A stretch of 64,000 bases of DNA from Desarmillaria ectypa (GCA_030407005.1 JAUDYN010000004.1:2232001-2296000); one strand, 5' to 3'. Numbered from the stretch's first letter, positions 41,601-53,988 are shown. Numbers and translations: made by a program. Notes: generated by a model from the sequence alone, not told the origin.

Positions 41601-43529
41601 GACAGATTCATCCCAAGTCTAAGTTCTCATCAAGGAACTTGTCAAGTTGTTCTTGCTTATTTTGATTGAGCAGGTAGACTTTACAGTCCAGGGTAGATTT
41701 CACATTGGGGACTAGCTCAATAGCATGGTCCCAAGGTCTTCATTCAGGTAGGTCATCAAAGCTTTCCTGTGAGAATAAATCTCTAAAGCTTTGATACTGA
41801 GGAGGCACGAGCTCCTCGAAGGTCTGTTTCAGTTTTTTGGCATTTGCTGCTGCCGCCAGTTCATTTGTGTGATGGACTGCTCAAAGGATGATTTCTTCTT
41901 GTATATTGACAGCAAGAATACTTTTGCCTTCCTCTAATTCTTCATCCCATCAGTCTTCTTTATCTGCATTGGGCAGTGTGAAGTGGTTCTGGACACAATG
42001 ACATCATCCGAATGTCATGGTCCCCACCTTCCAGTTGATGAAAGGATTATGGCATTCAAGCCAGTCATGGCCTAAGTACATGGTCTTGGAGCCTAAATCA
42101 GTGACTGCAAGGTCGATTTGTTCGCTGTGGTCTCTGATGGTCATTTGGAGTTCCACAAATTCTGTGATGTTGCCTGCCTTGTTATGGGTTCCATCTGCAT
42201 TGTAAACTGGGATTGGGGCAGCAGCTTTTTGTGTATCCAACTGATATTGTTAGACATAAGTTTGATTGATAGAGCTGCCAGTACAGCCACTATCCAACAA
42301 TGCACAGGTTGTCAATGTCTGTTTCCCAGTACATGGGGAAAGCTGGATATCCACCAGAAAGTCTCATCCTGAGCTTTTGGTACCGTGGATATAGTGGATC
42401 AGTTTATGGAGTTTGTACAGTTGCTCATGTGCAAGACTTCCTCCAGTTCTCAAGCTTGAAATAAGCTCATCATCTATCTCTCCAAGTCGTTTGGGATGAA
42501 CCCAGATAGAGAGAACTGCTTTGGCAACTGCCAAGTTCTTGGAGCTGCGAATGGCATGCAGAGTCCAATCAATCCCAAATGGCCTGTACCATTGGGGATC
42601 ATCCACCTTCCTTTCAGACAGGACTTTCAGTACCCTCTTGTTAGGTGGGATTTCAGGTTCAGTACTTTCCAGTACATCGGGAAGATTCTGGGTTCAGTGT
42701 TTTCCTTTCGGATAAATGTTCAGGTATTGGGTTACTGGCTTTGGACTGGCTGGCTTGCCATAGTCAAAAGGTGGTGTCATCTTCCTCATCGGATACTTCA
42801 ACAATAGTGGTTCTGCTGAAATGCCTCCTCTTTATTGCCTGGGTGCTAGTGACTTCCCCCTGTTCTTCAGCTCTAGTTTGCTCAGGAACTTCCCAGGCCT
42901 TAGAAGGAGTCTGGTATCAGCTTGAGGCATTCAAGGTTCTGCTTCTACTAGCCATTGCGGCAGAGTACTGAGCTTTTGCAGCTGGGGTGAATCTCATCAG
43001 CATTGCTGTCAGCTGCACTACTGGCTGGTCTCCCACTGGTCTGACTAGCATGTGGCCCCACTCCTGGCCTTGGTTAGAGGCACTCTCCTGGTCCCCCGCC
43101 AACCCTGGTGAGGCTGGTGGGCTTGTCCCTCTGCTCAAGGAGGGTGCTGGTACTTTTGGACTTCTGGGAGGCCCAAAGGAGTCCCACCTGCTAGTACCTG
43201 CCTATCGCTGATCACTCAGTGGCATATCCAGTGAGCTAAGCTTGTTGGACTTTGTGGTGGTGCCAGCACCACCTGGCAAGTCCTGCACCTCGTCGGGGGC
43301 TCAGGAATTGTCACTACAGATACTTGTGTCAGCTTCACTAAGGAGGATGATGTACCTGTTTTTTGTTGATTCTTGATTGGTCTTCAGCTTTGGGGTCTGT
43401 GAAGTCATGTGATGTATATTCTTTTTCATATGTAATTGTCTGTTTTCATAGTAATTAGTCCAACCTGTGAAAACTGAGGACTCACCTTCAGACTTGGTCA
43501 AGCAAGAGGAATCAAACCCTTGTTGACCT
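38671..43529 (-). pseudogene. G6 pol remnant (PR-RT-RH-IN-chromodomain)
   Basis: All domains are recognisable from the gag junction to the TAG at 38673-38671. Protease LLDSGCTGSSIN is near 42290, with an upstream stop-rich linker. RT lies at 41155-41650 with YFNDILIF for the catalytic box. RNase H is at 40441-40980, and the integrase zinc region (GHPGIAKMKEL ... CETCQ) at 40045-40160. The integrase core is at 39640-40032 and the chromodomain near 38960-39020. An extra base in the junction hairpin and another indel near 42700 shift the frame. A central polypurine-like TAACAAGAGGGTA is at 42631-42643. Confidence 0.9.
43496..43529 (-). promoter_or_regulatory. G6 gag-pol junction hairpin
   Basis: GGTCAA / CAAGGG / TTTGATTC / CTCTTG / CT / TTGACC on the minus strand. 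The outer stem is perfect and compensated relative to G3. The usual single unpaired C is CT here because of an inserted base. Confidence 0.6.
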
Positions 43530-46192
43530 AGTCTTTTACTTCCTCAACCTTGGACATAACCAGCACCACTTCATTAGTGGGCCCCAAGGTTCTGACCTCT
43601 CTTTTCTCTTTTCTCTTAGGGCAATCCCTGCTCAGGTGACCCTTTTTGTCACACCTGAAACAGCACCCCTCAGCTTGTTGCCAGTCAAGGTCCATGGGCT
43701 TCCCCACCTCTCTGTATGTCATCCACTGACCAGTTCTGGCATCCCGACTGGTCCTGCTGTTGGCAGTCGGCTTTGGGGCCAAGGAACTTGTCGCCCCAGC
43801 AGCAGCTTTGCCACTGGGCTGCTGTTGTTGGGGACATGGGCCTTGCTTCTAGCCATCCTGGAGTGTACTAGTGGTCTGATCAAAGACCCATTTCCACTGT
43901 CTCTCTTCATACATGCGCAAGATGTGCTCCTTCCATTTGGGATATGAGCACGGGATGTTGATGCTCATATTGGAAATGAAGGTGGTGTAGGAGCTTGGCA
44001 CTCCTAATCATACCACCTTCACCATGGCGCCATGCTCGGCTTCATTAGTTCTTTGGCCTGCTAGCTTGGCTTCTTCCTCAAGCTTCTGGAAATAGTGGGA
44101 GGCAGGCTGCACTCCCATGTGGAGATCGAACATCTGCTTCTTGTGGATCTCCTCAATAGCAGGATCCCGGAATTGTCATGTGACTAGATTGATAAAGTCG
44201 GCCCAGTCAGAGTATTGGAAATGGGTGGTGGTTTCATTATAGGAATTGCCTACCCAATATTTGGGTCTCTTGTAGACCCACCAGTCCTTGGTGGCACCCT
44301 CAAAGTGGGACATTGTGAATAGTACCAAGTGTGATGGCACTTGGAAATAATGTCAGAACACTTCGAAGTAGGCAATACAATCACCTATGAAGCATTCAAT
44401 GTCGTCATGGTCTCCCTTGAATGGGGAGGGGACCTTGATGAGGGTCAGTTTGATGCCCAGATAAGGGGCATCAGCAGTGGCATTCCCAATGGGATTGAGG
44501 ATAGGGTCAGGAGGGCCCTTGCTGGGAGGCAGTCTTGGGATCGAATATCGATCTGGCCTGGGACCTGGGTAGCCTCTTGGTGGCTCACCTGATGGTCTGC
44601 CCCTGTCAGGCTCTTTCCCCTTGTCGTGATCACAGAGATAATCTGCCATCATTCTTTGAGCAGATTCTTCTCGCTTGAGCTCTTCGCACATCTTCATGAT
44701 GCACCTTTCCTTTTCGGCCAATGTGGTTTTTATCTGTTGGTGAATCTCTTCTGCCATGGCAGGGGTTCTTGACACCTCTGTAGTGGCATTTCCCGCAGGG
44801 GTGCTTTCTGCTTCCATATCTTCTCCCGCCCCTGCAAAGAGAAGACTACCACCCTGATAGGGGTGATATCCTTGGTGATGCGCCCAGTGATGCAGAGGTG
44901 AGTCGGGAAGTGGTTGCAGGTTTGCGACCAGGGTATCCAGTGGATGATCCGGATATATTTCGTATTGGGGATGGTGGTATTCCATCCCATCATAATAATC
45001 TGTATTGTAGGTTAATGTATCATACTGGAGCCTTTGCCCTTATCTACTCCTCTCGTGCCACCTCCAATCTCCATAAGTGCCAGAGGGTTCGCTCTAGCTC
45101 ACTCTGCTCCTCCTGATCTCAGGCTCAAAGCCCTGGAAATAGATCCCCTGTGGAGGGGTGGAAGATACTTCTATCCTGGTTTGCCCGTATCCAGGAGTTG
45201 ATGATGGTAGCCCGATCTGGGTCTTGAATGGGATCCTCTCAGTTGAGGGCCAACCACTTGTCCATCTCTGGTCTGGGCTCATCCCAGAGGTCTCAGGCTT
45301 TGACATCTTGGCATCGAACTTCCCACACAGCGGTCCTGAAGGGGCCAAATATTCTTTGGTCAACCTTAAAGAGGTTGGGCCAGATGAAGTCCCCTCCATT
45401 TGGGTTGAAGGGGTCATCAGGGGCATGGAGAGGGGCCAGGGTCGGGGCATCACACTCCCTGTCAGACTCGTCATCAGAGATCTTGATGATGGGGAGGGAG
45501 GAGGTAGAGATTGACTCTCCTTGGGGCCAGTTTTCATGGCCCCAGGGGCTGTATGGGTGGTTGTGATCCATTGTGGGATCGTCAGGGTTTTAGGGTCCTT
45601 GGTAGGACCCATTGTCACTGTCCAGGGAGGGAGAGTGGGAATGTACATGCCAGTGTTGCTGGCAGAGGGTGGGGGTTGTGGGACGAGGGGGAGGGCTGGG
45701 GTAAGGGGGTGGGGCATCATCAAGCAATACCCGAATGACCCTCACATATTCTTGGGCCGCTGTGAAGGCAGCGGTGGGTCATTTCATCCAATACTGGAGT
45801 AGAACTGCCTGCACATTATGGGCACAGGTGAAGGAGGGTCTGGGAGTCAGGAGCCTCTCATCATTGGTGCTCCCCTCAGAGGAGGAGGCAATTGTAAACC
45901 AGGCTCAGGGGCAGATGAGTGGTACTGCTGCTCGTTGTCTCAGTTGGGTGGTGGGTAGCTCCCTGGGAAGCTCATGTTGGGGGTGCTGTGGGGGTCAGGG
46001 TGATGGGTTGGGTTGGCAAACCTGCCTCTGTCTGAGGAGAGTTTGGATTTCTTTCTCATAAAGTAAGATGGCGAGGACTGTAAAAAATGTTAAAAGAATA
46101 GCACCACTGATGGTGACACCGAGGGAGATGGTTCTTGGTTCTTGTCATTCTTCTTCATTGGGCATAAAGAAGGGCTTCTTTATGGCTAGCAT
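43529..46192 (-). pseudogene. G6 ORF1 and gag remnants
   Basis: From the first ATG after the LTR: a hydrophobic segment, the overlapped +1 frame open at 45094-45723, and ORF1 motifs (SLPIIKISDDESDRE, WPNLFKVDQRIFGPFRTAVW) at 45293-45571. Gag follows (YHHPQYEIYPDHP, YHPYQGGSLLFAGAGEDMEAE, gag core at 44250-44470) with the zinc knuckle CFRCDKKGHLSRDC near 43620-43665. It ends at TAG 43531-43529. Confidence 0.85.
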
Positions 46193-46211
46193 TTAAAGAA
46201 GCAGAAGGAGA

Positions 46212-46224
46212 ATCTTTCAACTAA
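46212..46224 (-). promoter_or_regulatory. G6 primer-binding site, self-priming type
   Basis: TTAGTTGAAAGAT (minus strand) abuts the 5' LTR and is exactly complementary to 46362-46374 in that LTR. Confidence 0.78.
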
Positions 46225-46642
46225 TGTTAGGGCCCGACTTAGTCATGAGACTTGGGATATCAGCTGACCTCTGAGGGCTGTTACACATTTGAAAAGTTAC
46301 CCAAATAGAGGTTTAAGCATAGTCTTTAGTGAAGTGAGAGTAAGTGGTATATGATTTAAATTTAGTTGAAAGATAGAGTACAACTGTGTAGTTTACTCTG
46401 TTTATATATTATTTCTATGGTGATATATTTAGCTGAAACAGTTTGGTCCATGCGTGAATGGTGTCGAAGTATGGTGGTCCAGGAGAATCATGCAACCAAT
46501 AGAAAGTGTCTTGGGTGACAGACAGTGAGAATGAGGGTGGTTGTTGGCAAGTAGCTGGATATGAGTCAGAATTGTGGATAGATTAGATGGCTGAGTCATG
46601 GATATGACTTGGATAAGATAAGATAATGGAAAAATCATAACA
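46225..46642 (-). repeat. G6 5' LTR
   Basis: 418 bp, partner of 38221-38638. It is followed by the AATAA duplication at 46643-46647. Confidence 0.93.
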
Positions 46643-48090
46643 AATAAGGCCAGCAATATTACTGAATTCATGGAACTCTGAATGACTATCAGAGACCACA
46701 TCGAATAAATTGACCTTGCAGTCACAGACCTAGGCTCCAAAACCATATATTTGGGCCATGACTGGCTTAAATGCCACAATCCTCTTGTCAACTGGAAAAT
46801 GGGAACCATGATATTTGGACAATGTCATTGCATGAAGAACCATTTCACTCTCCCAGACTCTGACAAAGAAGACAGATGGGACAAGGAGCTAGAAGAAGGT
46901 GAAACCATCTTAGCAGTAAACATGCAGGAAGAAATCATTGTTCAAGCAGTTCACCATGCAAATGAACTCACAGCAGCTGCAAATGCAGAAAAACCAAAAC
47001 AGACCTTCAAGGAGCTCATGCCTCCTCAGTACCAAAGCTTTAGAGATCTATTCTCAAAAGAAAGCTTTGATGATCTACCCAAATGAAGACCATGGGACCA
47101 TGCCATTGAGCTAACTCCCAATGCCAAATCCACATTAGACTGCAAAGTCTACCCTCTCAATCGAAACGAACAGAAACAACTCGACAAGTTCCTTGACAGA
47201 ACCTCAATTCTGGAAGGATTTGACCTTCTAAATCCCCATTTGCTTCTCCCTTCTTCTTTGTCAAGAAAAAGGATGGCTCCCTATGACTGGTTCAGGATTA
47301 TTGCAAACTGAACAAAATGATGATCAAGAATCATTATCCCCTCCCTTTGATCTCCGAGCTTATCAACAAGCTACACAGAGCAAAGTATTTCTCCAAGTTA
47401 GATGTTCGATAGGGATATAACAACATACACATCTGAGATGGAGATAAAGAGAAGGCCATGTTCAGAACTAACTGAGGACTCTTTGAGCCAACAGTTATGT
47501 TCTTCAGTCTTACCAATTCACCAGCCACATTCCAGTGGATGATGAACAACATCTTAAAGATTTGATTACCAGAGGAAAAGTCATGATTTACCTTGACAAC
47601 ATTCTCATATTCATGAAATCTCTGTCAGAACACCGTATCATTGTCCAACAAGTTCTCCAATGCCTCTGAGAGAACAAGCTGTTCCTCAAAGTGGAGAAAT
47701 GTGAATTTGAGGTATTAGAAACTGAATACCTTGGAGTCATTATCAGCAAAGATGCGATCCATATGGACCCTGTTAAAATTGCAGGAATCACTGAATGGCC
47801 CACCCCCATAAAAAAGAAAGAACTACAATCTTTCTTAGGATTCACAAATTTCTATCACAAGTTCATCCATGACTATTTGAAAATTGTATGCCCCCTTACC
47901 TAGCTAACTGGAAAAGTAAACTGGACATGGGAATCAGAACAGGAACAAGCATTCTCACAACTCAAAAGGTTGATGATGACAAATATAGTCTTAACAATTC
48001 CTTCTGATGATGAAAAATTCTGAGTGAAAGCTGATGCCAGTGACAGAGCCATTGGTGCAGTCCTTAGCCAAGAACAGAATGGCAAATGAA
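46643..48090 (+). pseudogene. G5 pol remnant, second part (PR end, RT, start of RNase H)
   Basis: Resumes in the protease region (NITEFMEL, then YMGHDWLKCHNPLVNW). RT carries YLDNILIF at the catalytic box (about 47589). Two single-base deletions (about 47198 and 47553) shift the frame. RNase H begins at about 48025 and stops at EQNGK, where the G7 LTR starts. Confidence 0.85.
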
Positions 48091-48510
48091 TGTTACAATT
48101 TTTCCATTATCTTATCTTATCCGAGTCATACCTATGACTCAGCCATCTAATCTTTCACCAATTCTGACTTATATCCAAGTACTTGCCGACATTCACCCTC
48201 ATTCTCACCATCTGTCACCCCAGATGTTCTCTATTGGACCAATGATCCTTCCGGACCATCCAACTTTGACACCATTCTAGCATGGACTGAACTATTTCAT
48301 CTAAATATATTGCTGTACTTACAGTATATAAACAGAGTAAACTACACTGTTGTACTCTATCTTTTGACTAAACTTAATCCATATACTTCTTACCTGCACT
48401 ATACTAAAGGCCCAGCCTAAATCTCTCAAATTAGGTAACTGTTCGAATGCGTAACAGCCCAGAGAGGTCAGCTGATGCCCCAAGTCACATGCCTAAGACA
48501 GGCCCTAATA
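48091..48510 (+). repeat. G7 5' LTR
   Basis: 420 bp, TGTTACA to CTAATA. TATATAAA lies before ATCTTTTGACTAA at 48359-48371. Confidence 0.9.
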
Positions 48511-48523
48511 TTAGTCAAAAGAT
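48511..48523 (+). promoter_or_regulatory. G7 primer-binding site, self-priming type
   Basis: TTAGTCAAAAGAT is exactly complementary to 48359-48371. Compared with G1 (TTAGTTGAAAGAT), two positions differ and both are compensated in the LTR. Confidence 0.8.
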
Positions 48524-48539
48524 TAATCTTCTGCTTCTT

Positions 48540-49937
48540 CAATGCTAGCCATAAAGAAGCACTTCCCCATGCCAAATGAGAAAGAATGACAAGAACTCAG
48601 AACTGTTTCCCTCAGTGTTGCCATTGGCAGTGCAATTCTTTTAACTTTTTTCATGGTCCTCACTGTATTACTGTATGAGGAAGAAATCTGAACCCTTCTC
48701 CAACAGAGGTGGGCTCAACAACCAAACCCACCACCCCGACCCCCACAACACCCAGACCATGTCCTTCCCCAGGAGTTATCCCCCGCCCGATTGGGACAAT
48801 GAGCAGCAATACCACTTGTCCATCCTCAGGCCCAATTCACAATTGTGTCCTCCTCTGAGGGGAGCACCAATGATATGAGGACCCTGATTCCCAGGCTCTC
48901 CTCTGCCTGCATCCATAATGCATGGGCAGTTCTACTCTGCTACAGGATGGAATGACCCACCTCCACCCCAGCCCAAGAATACATGAGGGATGTTCAGGCT
49001 CAGATCGATGACACCCCACCCCCATACCCTGGCCCTCCCCCTTGTCCCACAACCCCTGCCTTCTGCCAGCAACACTGGTGAGTACACTCATACTCCCCCT
49101 CCCCTGACAGTGACAATGGGTCCTACCACAGACCCCAACACCCAGATGATCCCAGAATGGATCAAAACCACTCATATGGTGCCTGGGGCCATGAAACCTG
49201 GCCCCGAGAAGGGACCAACTCAACCTCCTCGCTCCCTGTCATCAAACTCTCCGACAAGTCTGACAGGAAGCTCGATGCCCAGGCCCCAGCCACTCCCAGT
49301 GCCTCCAATAACCCCTTCAATCTAAATGGGGGGGACTATATTTGGCCCGACCTCTCTGAGGTTGATTGAAGGCTATTTGGTCCCTTCAGGACCACTGCTT
49401 GGGAAGTTCGACATCAAGACATCAAAGCAAGAGATCTCTGGGATGAGCCCAGACCAGAAATGGATGAGTGGCTGGCACTCAACCGAGGAGACCCCATTCA
49501 GGGCCCAGACCCAGCCACCATTGTCAATGCCCAGATATGTGCAAACTGGGATTGAAGCATTTTCCACCCCTCTACAGGGGATATATTTCCAGGGCTTCGA
49601 GCCTGAGATCAGGAGGAGCAGAGGGAATTGGAGCAAACCCTCTGACACCTATGGAGACTGGAGGTGGCATGAAAGGAGTAGATGGGGGCAAAGGCCCCAA
49701 TACAATACGTTAACCTATGATACAGATTACTACAGCAGGATGGAATATCACTATCCCCAATATGAAACGGTTTCAGATTACTCCCTGGACACCCCAGTCA
49801 TGAACCCACAACTACTTCCTGACTTGCCCCCACATCACCGGGTGCATCACCAAGGATACCACCCCTATCAGGGTGGTAGTCTTCTCTTTGCAAGGGTGGG
49901 AGAAGACATGGAAGCAGAAAATGTCCCTGCAGGAACC
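48540..49937 (+). pseudogene. G7 ORF1/gag remnant, first part
   Basis: Hydrophobic segment LSVAIGSAILLTFFMVLTVLL then YEEEI and a stop (about 48610-48690). The overlapped +1 frame is mostly open at 48990-49937. ORF1 motifs SLPVIKLSDKSDRKLD and WPDLSEVD are at 49220-49369. Gag proper begins near 49690 (QYNTLTYDTDYYSRMEYHYPQY). It breaks at GAACC where G8 is inserted. Confidence 0.8.
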
Positions 49938-50360
49938 TGTTACAATTTTTCCTTATCTTATCTTATCCGAGTCATATCCATGACTCATCCATCTAATCTA
50001 GTCCAGAAACTGACTCGTATCCAACTATTCACCGGCTACCACCCTCATTCTCACTGTCTGTCACCCCAGACACTTTCTATTGGTCCTATGATCCTTCCGG
50101 ATCGTCCTACTTCAACACCGTTAATGCATGGACCATAGTGTTTCATCTAATTATAATCGCCATAGGAATACTATATAAACAGAGTAAACTAGACCGTTGT
50201 ACTCTAACTCTTGTTTTAATTAACATCATACACCTCTTGTCTGCATAAGACCAAAGGCTCCTTAGCTTCTATCTCTCAATTGGGTGATCATTCGAACGCA
50301 TAATGGCCCAGAGGGATCAGCTGACTGCCCCAAGTCATGTGCCCAAGTCGGTACCTAACA
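49938..50360 (+). repeat. G8 5' LTR
   Basis: 423 bp, TGTTACA to CTAACA. TATATAAA at 50172-50179, and the start sequence AACTCTTGTTTTA at 50206-50218, 34 nt further on. Confidence 0.95.
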
Positions 50361-50373
50361 TAAAACAAGAGTT
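50361..50373 (+). promoter_or_regulatory. G8 primer-binding site, self-priming type
   Basis: TAAAACAAGAGTT abuts the LTR and is exactly complementary to 50206-50218. G3 has ..GAGAT paired with ATCTC.. instead, a compensated change. Confidence 0.8.
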
Positions 50374-50419
50374 TATCCCCTTCTCTTCTATTATGCTAGC
50401 CATATAGAAGAAATTCCTC

Positions 50420-51619
50420 ATGTCCGGAGAAGACAGAAACTCTCAAGAACCCCGAACTGTTTCTCTCAGTGTCACCATCAGTGGCGCTATCTTATTGTCC
50501 TTCTTTACGGTCCTCGCCATACTAATCTACGAGGAAGAAATCCGGGCTTTGCTGAGAAGGCAACCCCGGTGACCTGAACCAGAACCCCGCCCCGCCCCAC
50601 CCACTGATGTCCTTCCCAGGAGGATATCCCCCGCAAGACTGGGAGAACGAGAGGAGCTACCACTCGTTCATCCCTGAGCCTGATTCATCGTTGGGCCTTC
50701 CTCCTCCTCCGAGGAGAGCAATAGTTCGCGACCCCCGTCTCCAGGGATTGCAGAACTTTGGGCCCAGATTGCCCAATCCGCTCGCGCTTACAACGCGAGA
50801 GCCGTCCTCCTCTGGTACCAGATGGAACGACCCACCGTTGCACTGGAGCGACCAACAGTCGGTCTCAAGGAGACCGAAGAATTCGAGGGGAACGTATGGG
50901 CTGAGGTGGATGAACCCCCGCCCCCATACCCCGGTCCCCCCCCTCGTCCAAGAACCCCCGCCCTCCACATATCCTGGCGAAGGTCCGATTCCCCATCGCC
51001 TGACAGCGACAACAACAGCGGGTCCGAATACTCCAGACCTCGACATCCCGATGATCCCGGCATGGATCAAAACCACCCTTACGGCCCCTGGGGCCATGAA
51101 CAGTGGCCAGATGAGGGAGAAGAATTCTCCCTCTCCTCCCTCCCCATCATCGAAATCTCCGATGATGAGTCCAATGACGACATCATCAGAGACAACGCCC
51201 TGGTCCCGGCCACTCCCCATGCCCCTGATGACCCCTTCAACCCTGACAGGCCAGATTACATCTGGCCAGAACTCTCCGAAGTTGATCGGAGACTATTCGG
51301 TCCATATTGGACTGCAGCATGGGAAATTCGACAAAGGGATGTTGAAGCCCGCGACCTCTGGGACGAACCCAGGGTTGAAATGGATGAGTGGCTCACCCTC
51401 AACAGGGGTGACCCCATCCGAGTACCCATGGAAGGCCCTAGCAATGCCAGGGCCATCATCGTCAACCACCAGATTCGCGCCAACCGCGACCGGTCAATTT
51501 TCCACCTCTCTGCAGGGGATCATTTTCCAGGGTTACTACCCAGAACCCCACAGGAGCAACAAGAGCTGGACCGGACCCTCCAGCACCTCTGGAGGTTGGA
51601 GGTGGCACGAGAGGAATGA
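50420..51619 (+). pseudogene. G8 ORF1 with one nonsense codon
   Basis: The first ATG after the LTR begins MSGEDRNSQ. The membrane segment (VTISGAILLSFFTVLAILI) is followed by YEEE and LLRRQPR, then TGA at 50570-50572 where G3 has CGA. After that the frame is open to 51619 with SLPIIEISDDESND, WPELSEVDRRLFGPYWTAAW and EMDEWLTLNRGDPI. The conserved residues match ORF1 of G3 closely, so this frame was recently under constraint. Confidence 0.8.
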
Positions 51620-53144
51620 GTGGGGGTGAGAGCCCCAATACAATACATTTACCTATGATACAGGTTACTACAGCGGGATGGAATACCACCACCCCCAATA
51701 CGAAACATATCCGGATTACCCACCGGATACTCTGGTCATAAGCCCACGACCACTTCCCGATTCGCCCCCGCATCATAGGGTGCGTCAACAAGGATACCAC
51801 CCCTACCAGGGTGGCAGTCTTCTCTTTGCAGGGGCGGGAGAAGAAATGGAAGCAGAAGGAGCCCCTGCAGGTAACACCACCACAGGGGTGTCAAGAACCC
51901 CTGCCACAGCAGAAGAAACTCGGCAGCAGATGCGGACCGAGCTACAGGAGAAAGAGCGACGCATAGCAGAGATGCACGACGAGCTCGACAAGGAGGACAC
52001 TGCCCGTAAGACACTGGCGGACTATCTCTGAGTCCAAGAGCGCGAGAAGGAGCCGGAGAGGGGAAGACCACCGGGACCACCAAGAGGCTACCCGGGGTAC
52101 AGGCCGGATCGATTTTCAATCCCAAGACCGCCCCCTAGTCAGGGACCCCCTGACCCAATCCTGAATCCGGTCGGGAACGCCGCCGCTGATGCCCCCTATC
52201 TGGGCATCAAGCTGACCCTCATCAAGGTCCCCGCCCCATTCAAGGGGGACCATGACAATATTGAACGCTTCATAGGTGATTGCATCGCCTATTTCGAAGT
52301 GTTCAGACACTACTTCCAGGTGCGACAGCACCTGGTACTATTTGCGACATCCCACTTTGAGGGTGCCACCAAGGACTGGTGGGTCTATAAGAGACCCGAA
52401 TACTGGGTAGGTGATGCCTTTGATGGCACCGCCGCCCACTTCCGATACCCTGACTGGGCCGACTTCGTCGACCTAGTCACATGACAATTCCGAGATCCCA
52501 CGATCGAGGAAATCCACGAGAAGCACATGTTCGACTTGCGCATGGGAGCACAGCCCACCTCCCATTACTTCCAGAAGCTGGAAGAAGAAGCAAAGCTAGC
52601 AGGCTGAAGGACTGATGAGGCTGAACGCGGCGCAATGGTGAAGGCAGTGTGACTAGGAGTGCCTAGTTTGTACACAACCTTCATATCAAATATGGGTGTG
52701 AGCATTCCGCACTCATACCCAGAATGGAAGGAACGCATCCTTAGGATGTATGAAGAGCGACAGTGGAAATGGGTCTTTGACCAGACCACAAGTACGCCTT
52801 GGGACGGCCAGAAGCAGGGTCCGCGTCCCCAACAACAGCAACCCAGCAGCAAGAACACTGCTGGGACGACAAGTTCCTCAGCTCCAAAGCCGAGTGCTGG
52901 GAGTGGAGGAACCAGTTGGGATGCTGGAACCGGTAAGTGGACGACATACGGGGGGGGGGGGGGGGGGGGGAAGCCCATGGATGTAGACCGGCAAAAGGCC
53001 GAGGGGCGCTGTTTCAGGTGTGACCAAAAGGGTCACCTGAGCAGGGATTGCCCTACAAGAAAAGAGAAGAACGTCGTCAGATACGTGGGGCCCACTGATG
53101 CAGTGGTGCCAAGCACCTCCAAGATTGAGGAGGTAAAAGAGTAG
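50607..53144 (+). pseudogene. G8 gag with a few nonsense codons
   Basis: The +1 frame relative to ORF1. The overlapped Ser/Thr/Pro-rich part (MSFPGGYPPQDWENER...) is open to a TGA at 51627-51629 (CGA in the ancestor). Gag proper continues with YHHPQYE, YHPYQGGSLLFAGAGEEMEAE, a charged helix with TGA at 52029, the gag core (about 52180-52490), TGA stops at 52482-52652, and the zinc knuckle CFRCDQKGHLSRDC at 53011-53052. It ends at TAG 53142-53144. A long G run lies just before the knuckle. Confidence 0.88.
52949..52970 (+). repeat. Poly-G tract in G8 gag
   Basis: About 22 consecutive G, in frame as a run of glycines between TTY and KPMD. G3 has a short GGAGGGGC at this site and G7 has ten G (about 59502-59511). 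The exact length may be unreliable in assembly. Confidence 0.8.
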
Positions 53145-53176
53145 GGTGTCAAGGGTTCGATTCCCCTTGCACGCCC
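53144..53176 (+). promoter_or_regulatory. G8 gag-pol junction hairpin
   Basis: GGGTGT / CAAGGG / TTCGATTC / CCCTTG / C / ACGCCC. One outer pair is U-G, the rest Watson-Crick. It is preceded by A AAA GAG TAG, with pol in the -1 frame. Confidence 0.7.
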
Positions 53177-53988
53177 AAGACTCAAGGTGTGTCCTCGGTC
53201 TCTGCGGGTTGGACTGATTATTATGAAAATAGAAAAATATACACAAATATGAATATATCTATGACTTCATCGAAGCCAAAGACCAAGAAAGAATCATCAA
53301 GAACAAACAGGTACATCATCCTTCTAGAAGAAGCTGACACAGACCTCTGTAGTGAAAAATCCCGAGCCTCCGACGAACTGGAGCGGGACTTGCCAAGTGG
53401 TGTTGGCACCGCAACAAAGTCCAAAGAGCAGTGCTCACCGGATACGCCGCTGAGTGCACAGCGATGAGCAGGGACCAGTAGGTGGGACTCTTCCGAGACT
53501 CCCAGAAGTCCAACCATCCCAGTACCCGCCTCGAGCGGTGGGGCAAGCTCACCAGTTCCGCCAGGGTCGGCGGAGGACCAGGACAGTGCCTCTAACCAAG
53601 GCCAGGATCGACCCGGACAAACTGGTCCAGGGAGTGGAAAATGTGATGACGCTGAGTACCAAACTGGGCCGGCAAGTCAAAGGGTCAACAACCATGCGAA
53701 GGTCGCCTTAGGCACTAGCTGGGAGTCAATGACCAAGAAACTTCAAACTCCGTCGCGAGTGGTGCCAGCCGAAGAAAAGGAACAGGATCCTGCTAGTGCC
53801 CAGGCGGTAAAAAGGGGGCATTTCAGCAGAACTACCATCATAGAAATTCCCGACGAAGAAGATGACATGGCTTTTAGGATGTGGCAAGTCAGCCAATCCA
53901 AAGCCAGTACCCCGATAACCAGAACACCGGAAAAACAAACCACCAACCTTCCGAATGCAGGGGGAAGCGTCGACCCCGACACCCATCC

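Larger units (their letters stand above)
38221..46642 (-). mobile_element. G6: complete, decayed Ty3/Gypsy copy inserted in G5
   Basis: 8,422 bp, minus strand, 418-bp LTRs and target duplication AATAA (38216-38220 and 46643-46647). Coding sequence of G5 reads straight through when G6 is disregarded. LTRs differ at roughly 30 positions by eye, mostly transitions, so it is older than G3 and G8. Confidence 0.95.
33791..48090 (+). mobile_element. G5: decayed Ty3/Gypsy copy in G4, split by G6 and broken by G7
   Basis: Own segments are 33791-38220 and 46643-48090. The target in G4 is TATAC (33786-33790). G6 interrupts it in the protease region and G7 breaks it in RNase H (EQNGK). The remainder and its 3' LTR should be right of the window. 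Confidence 0.88.
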
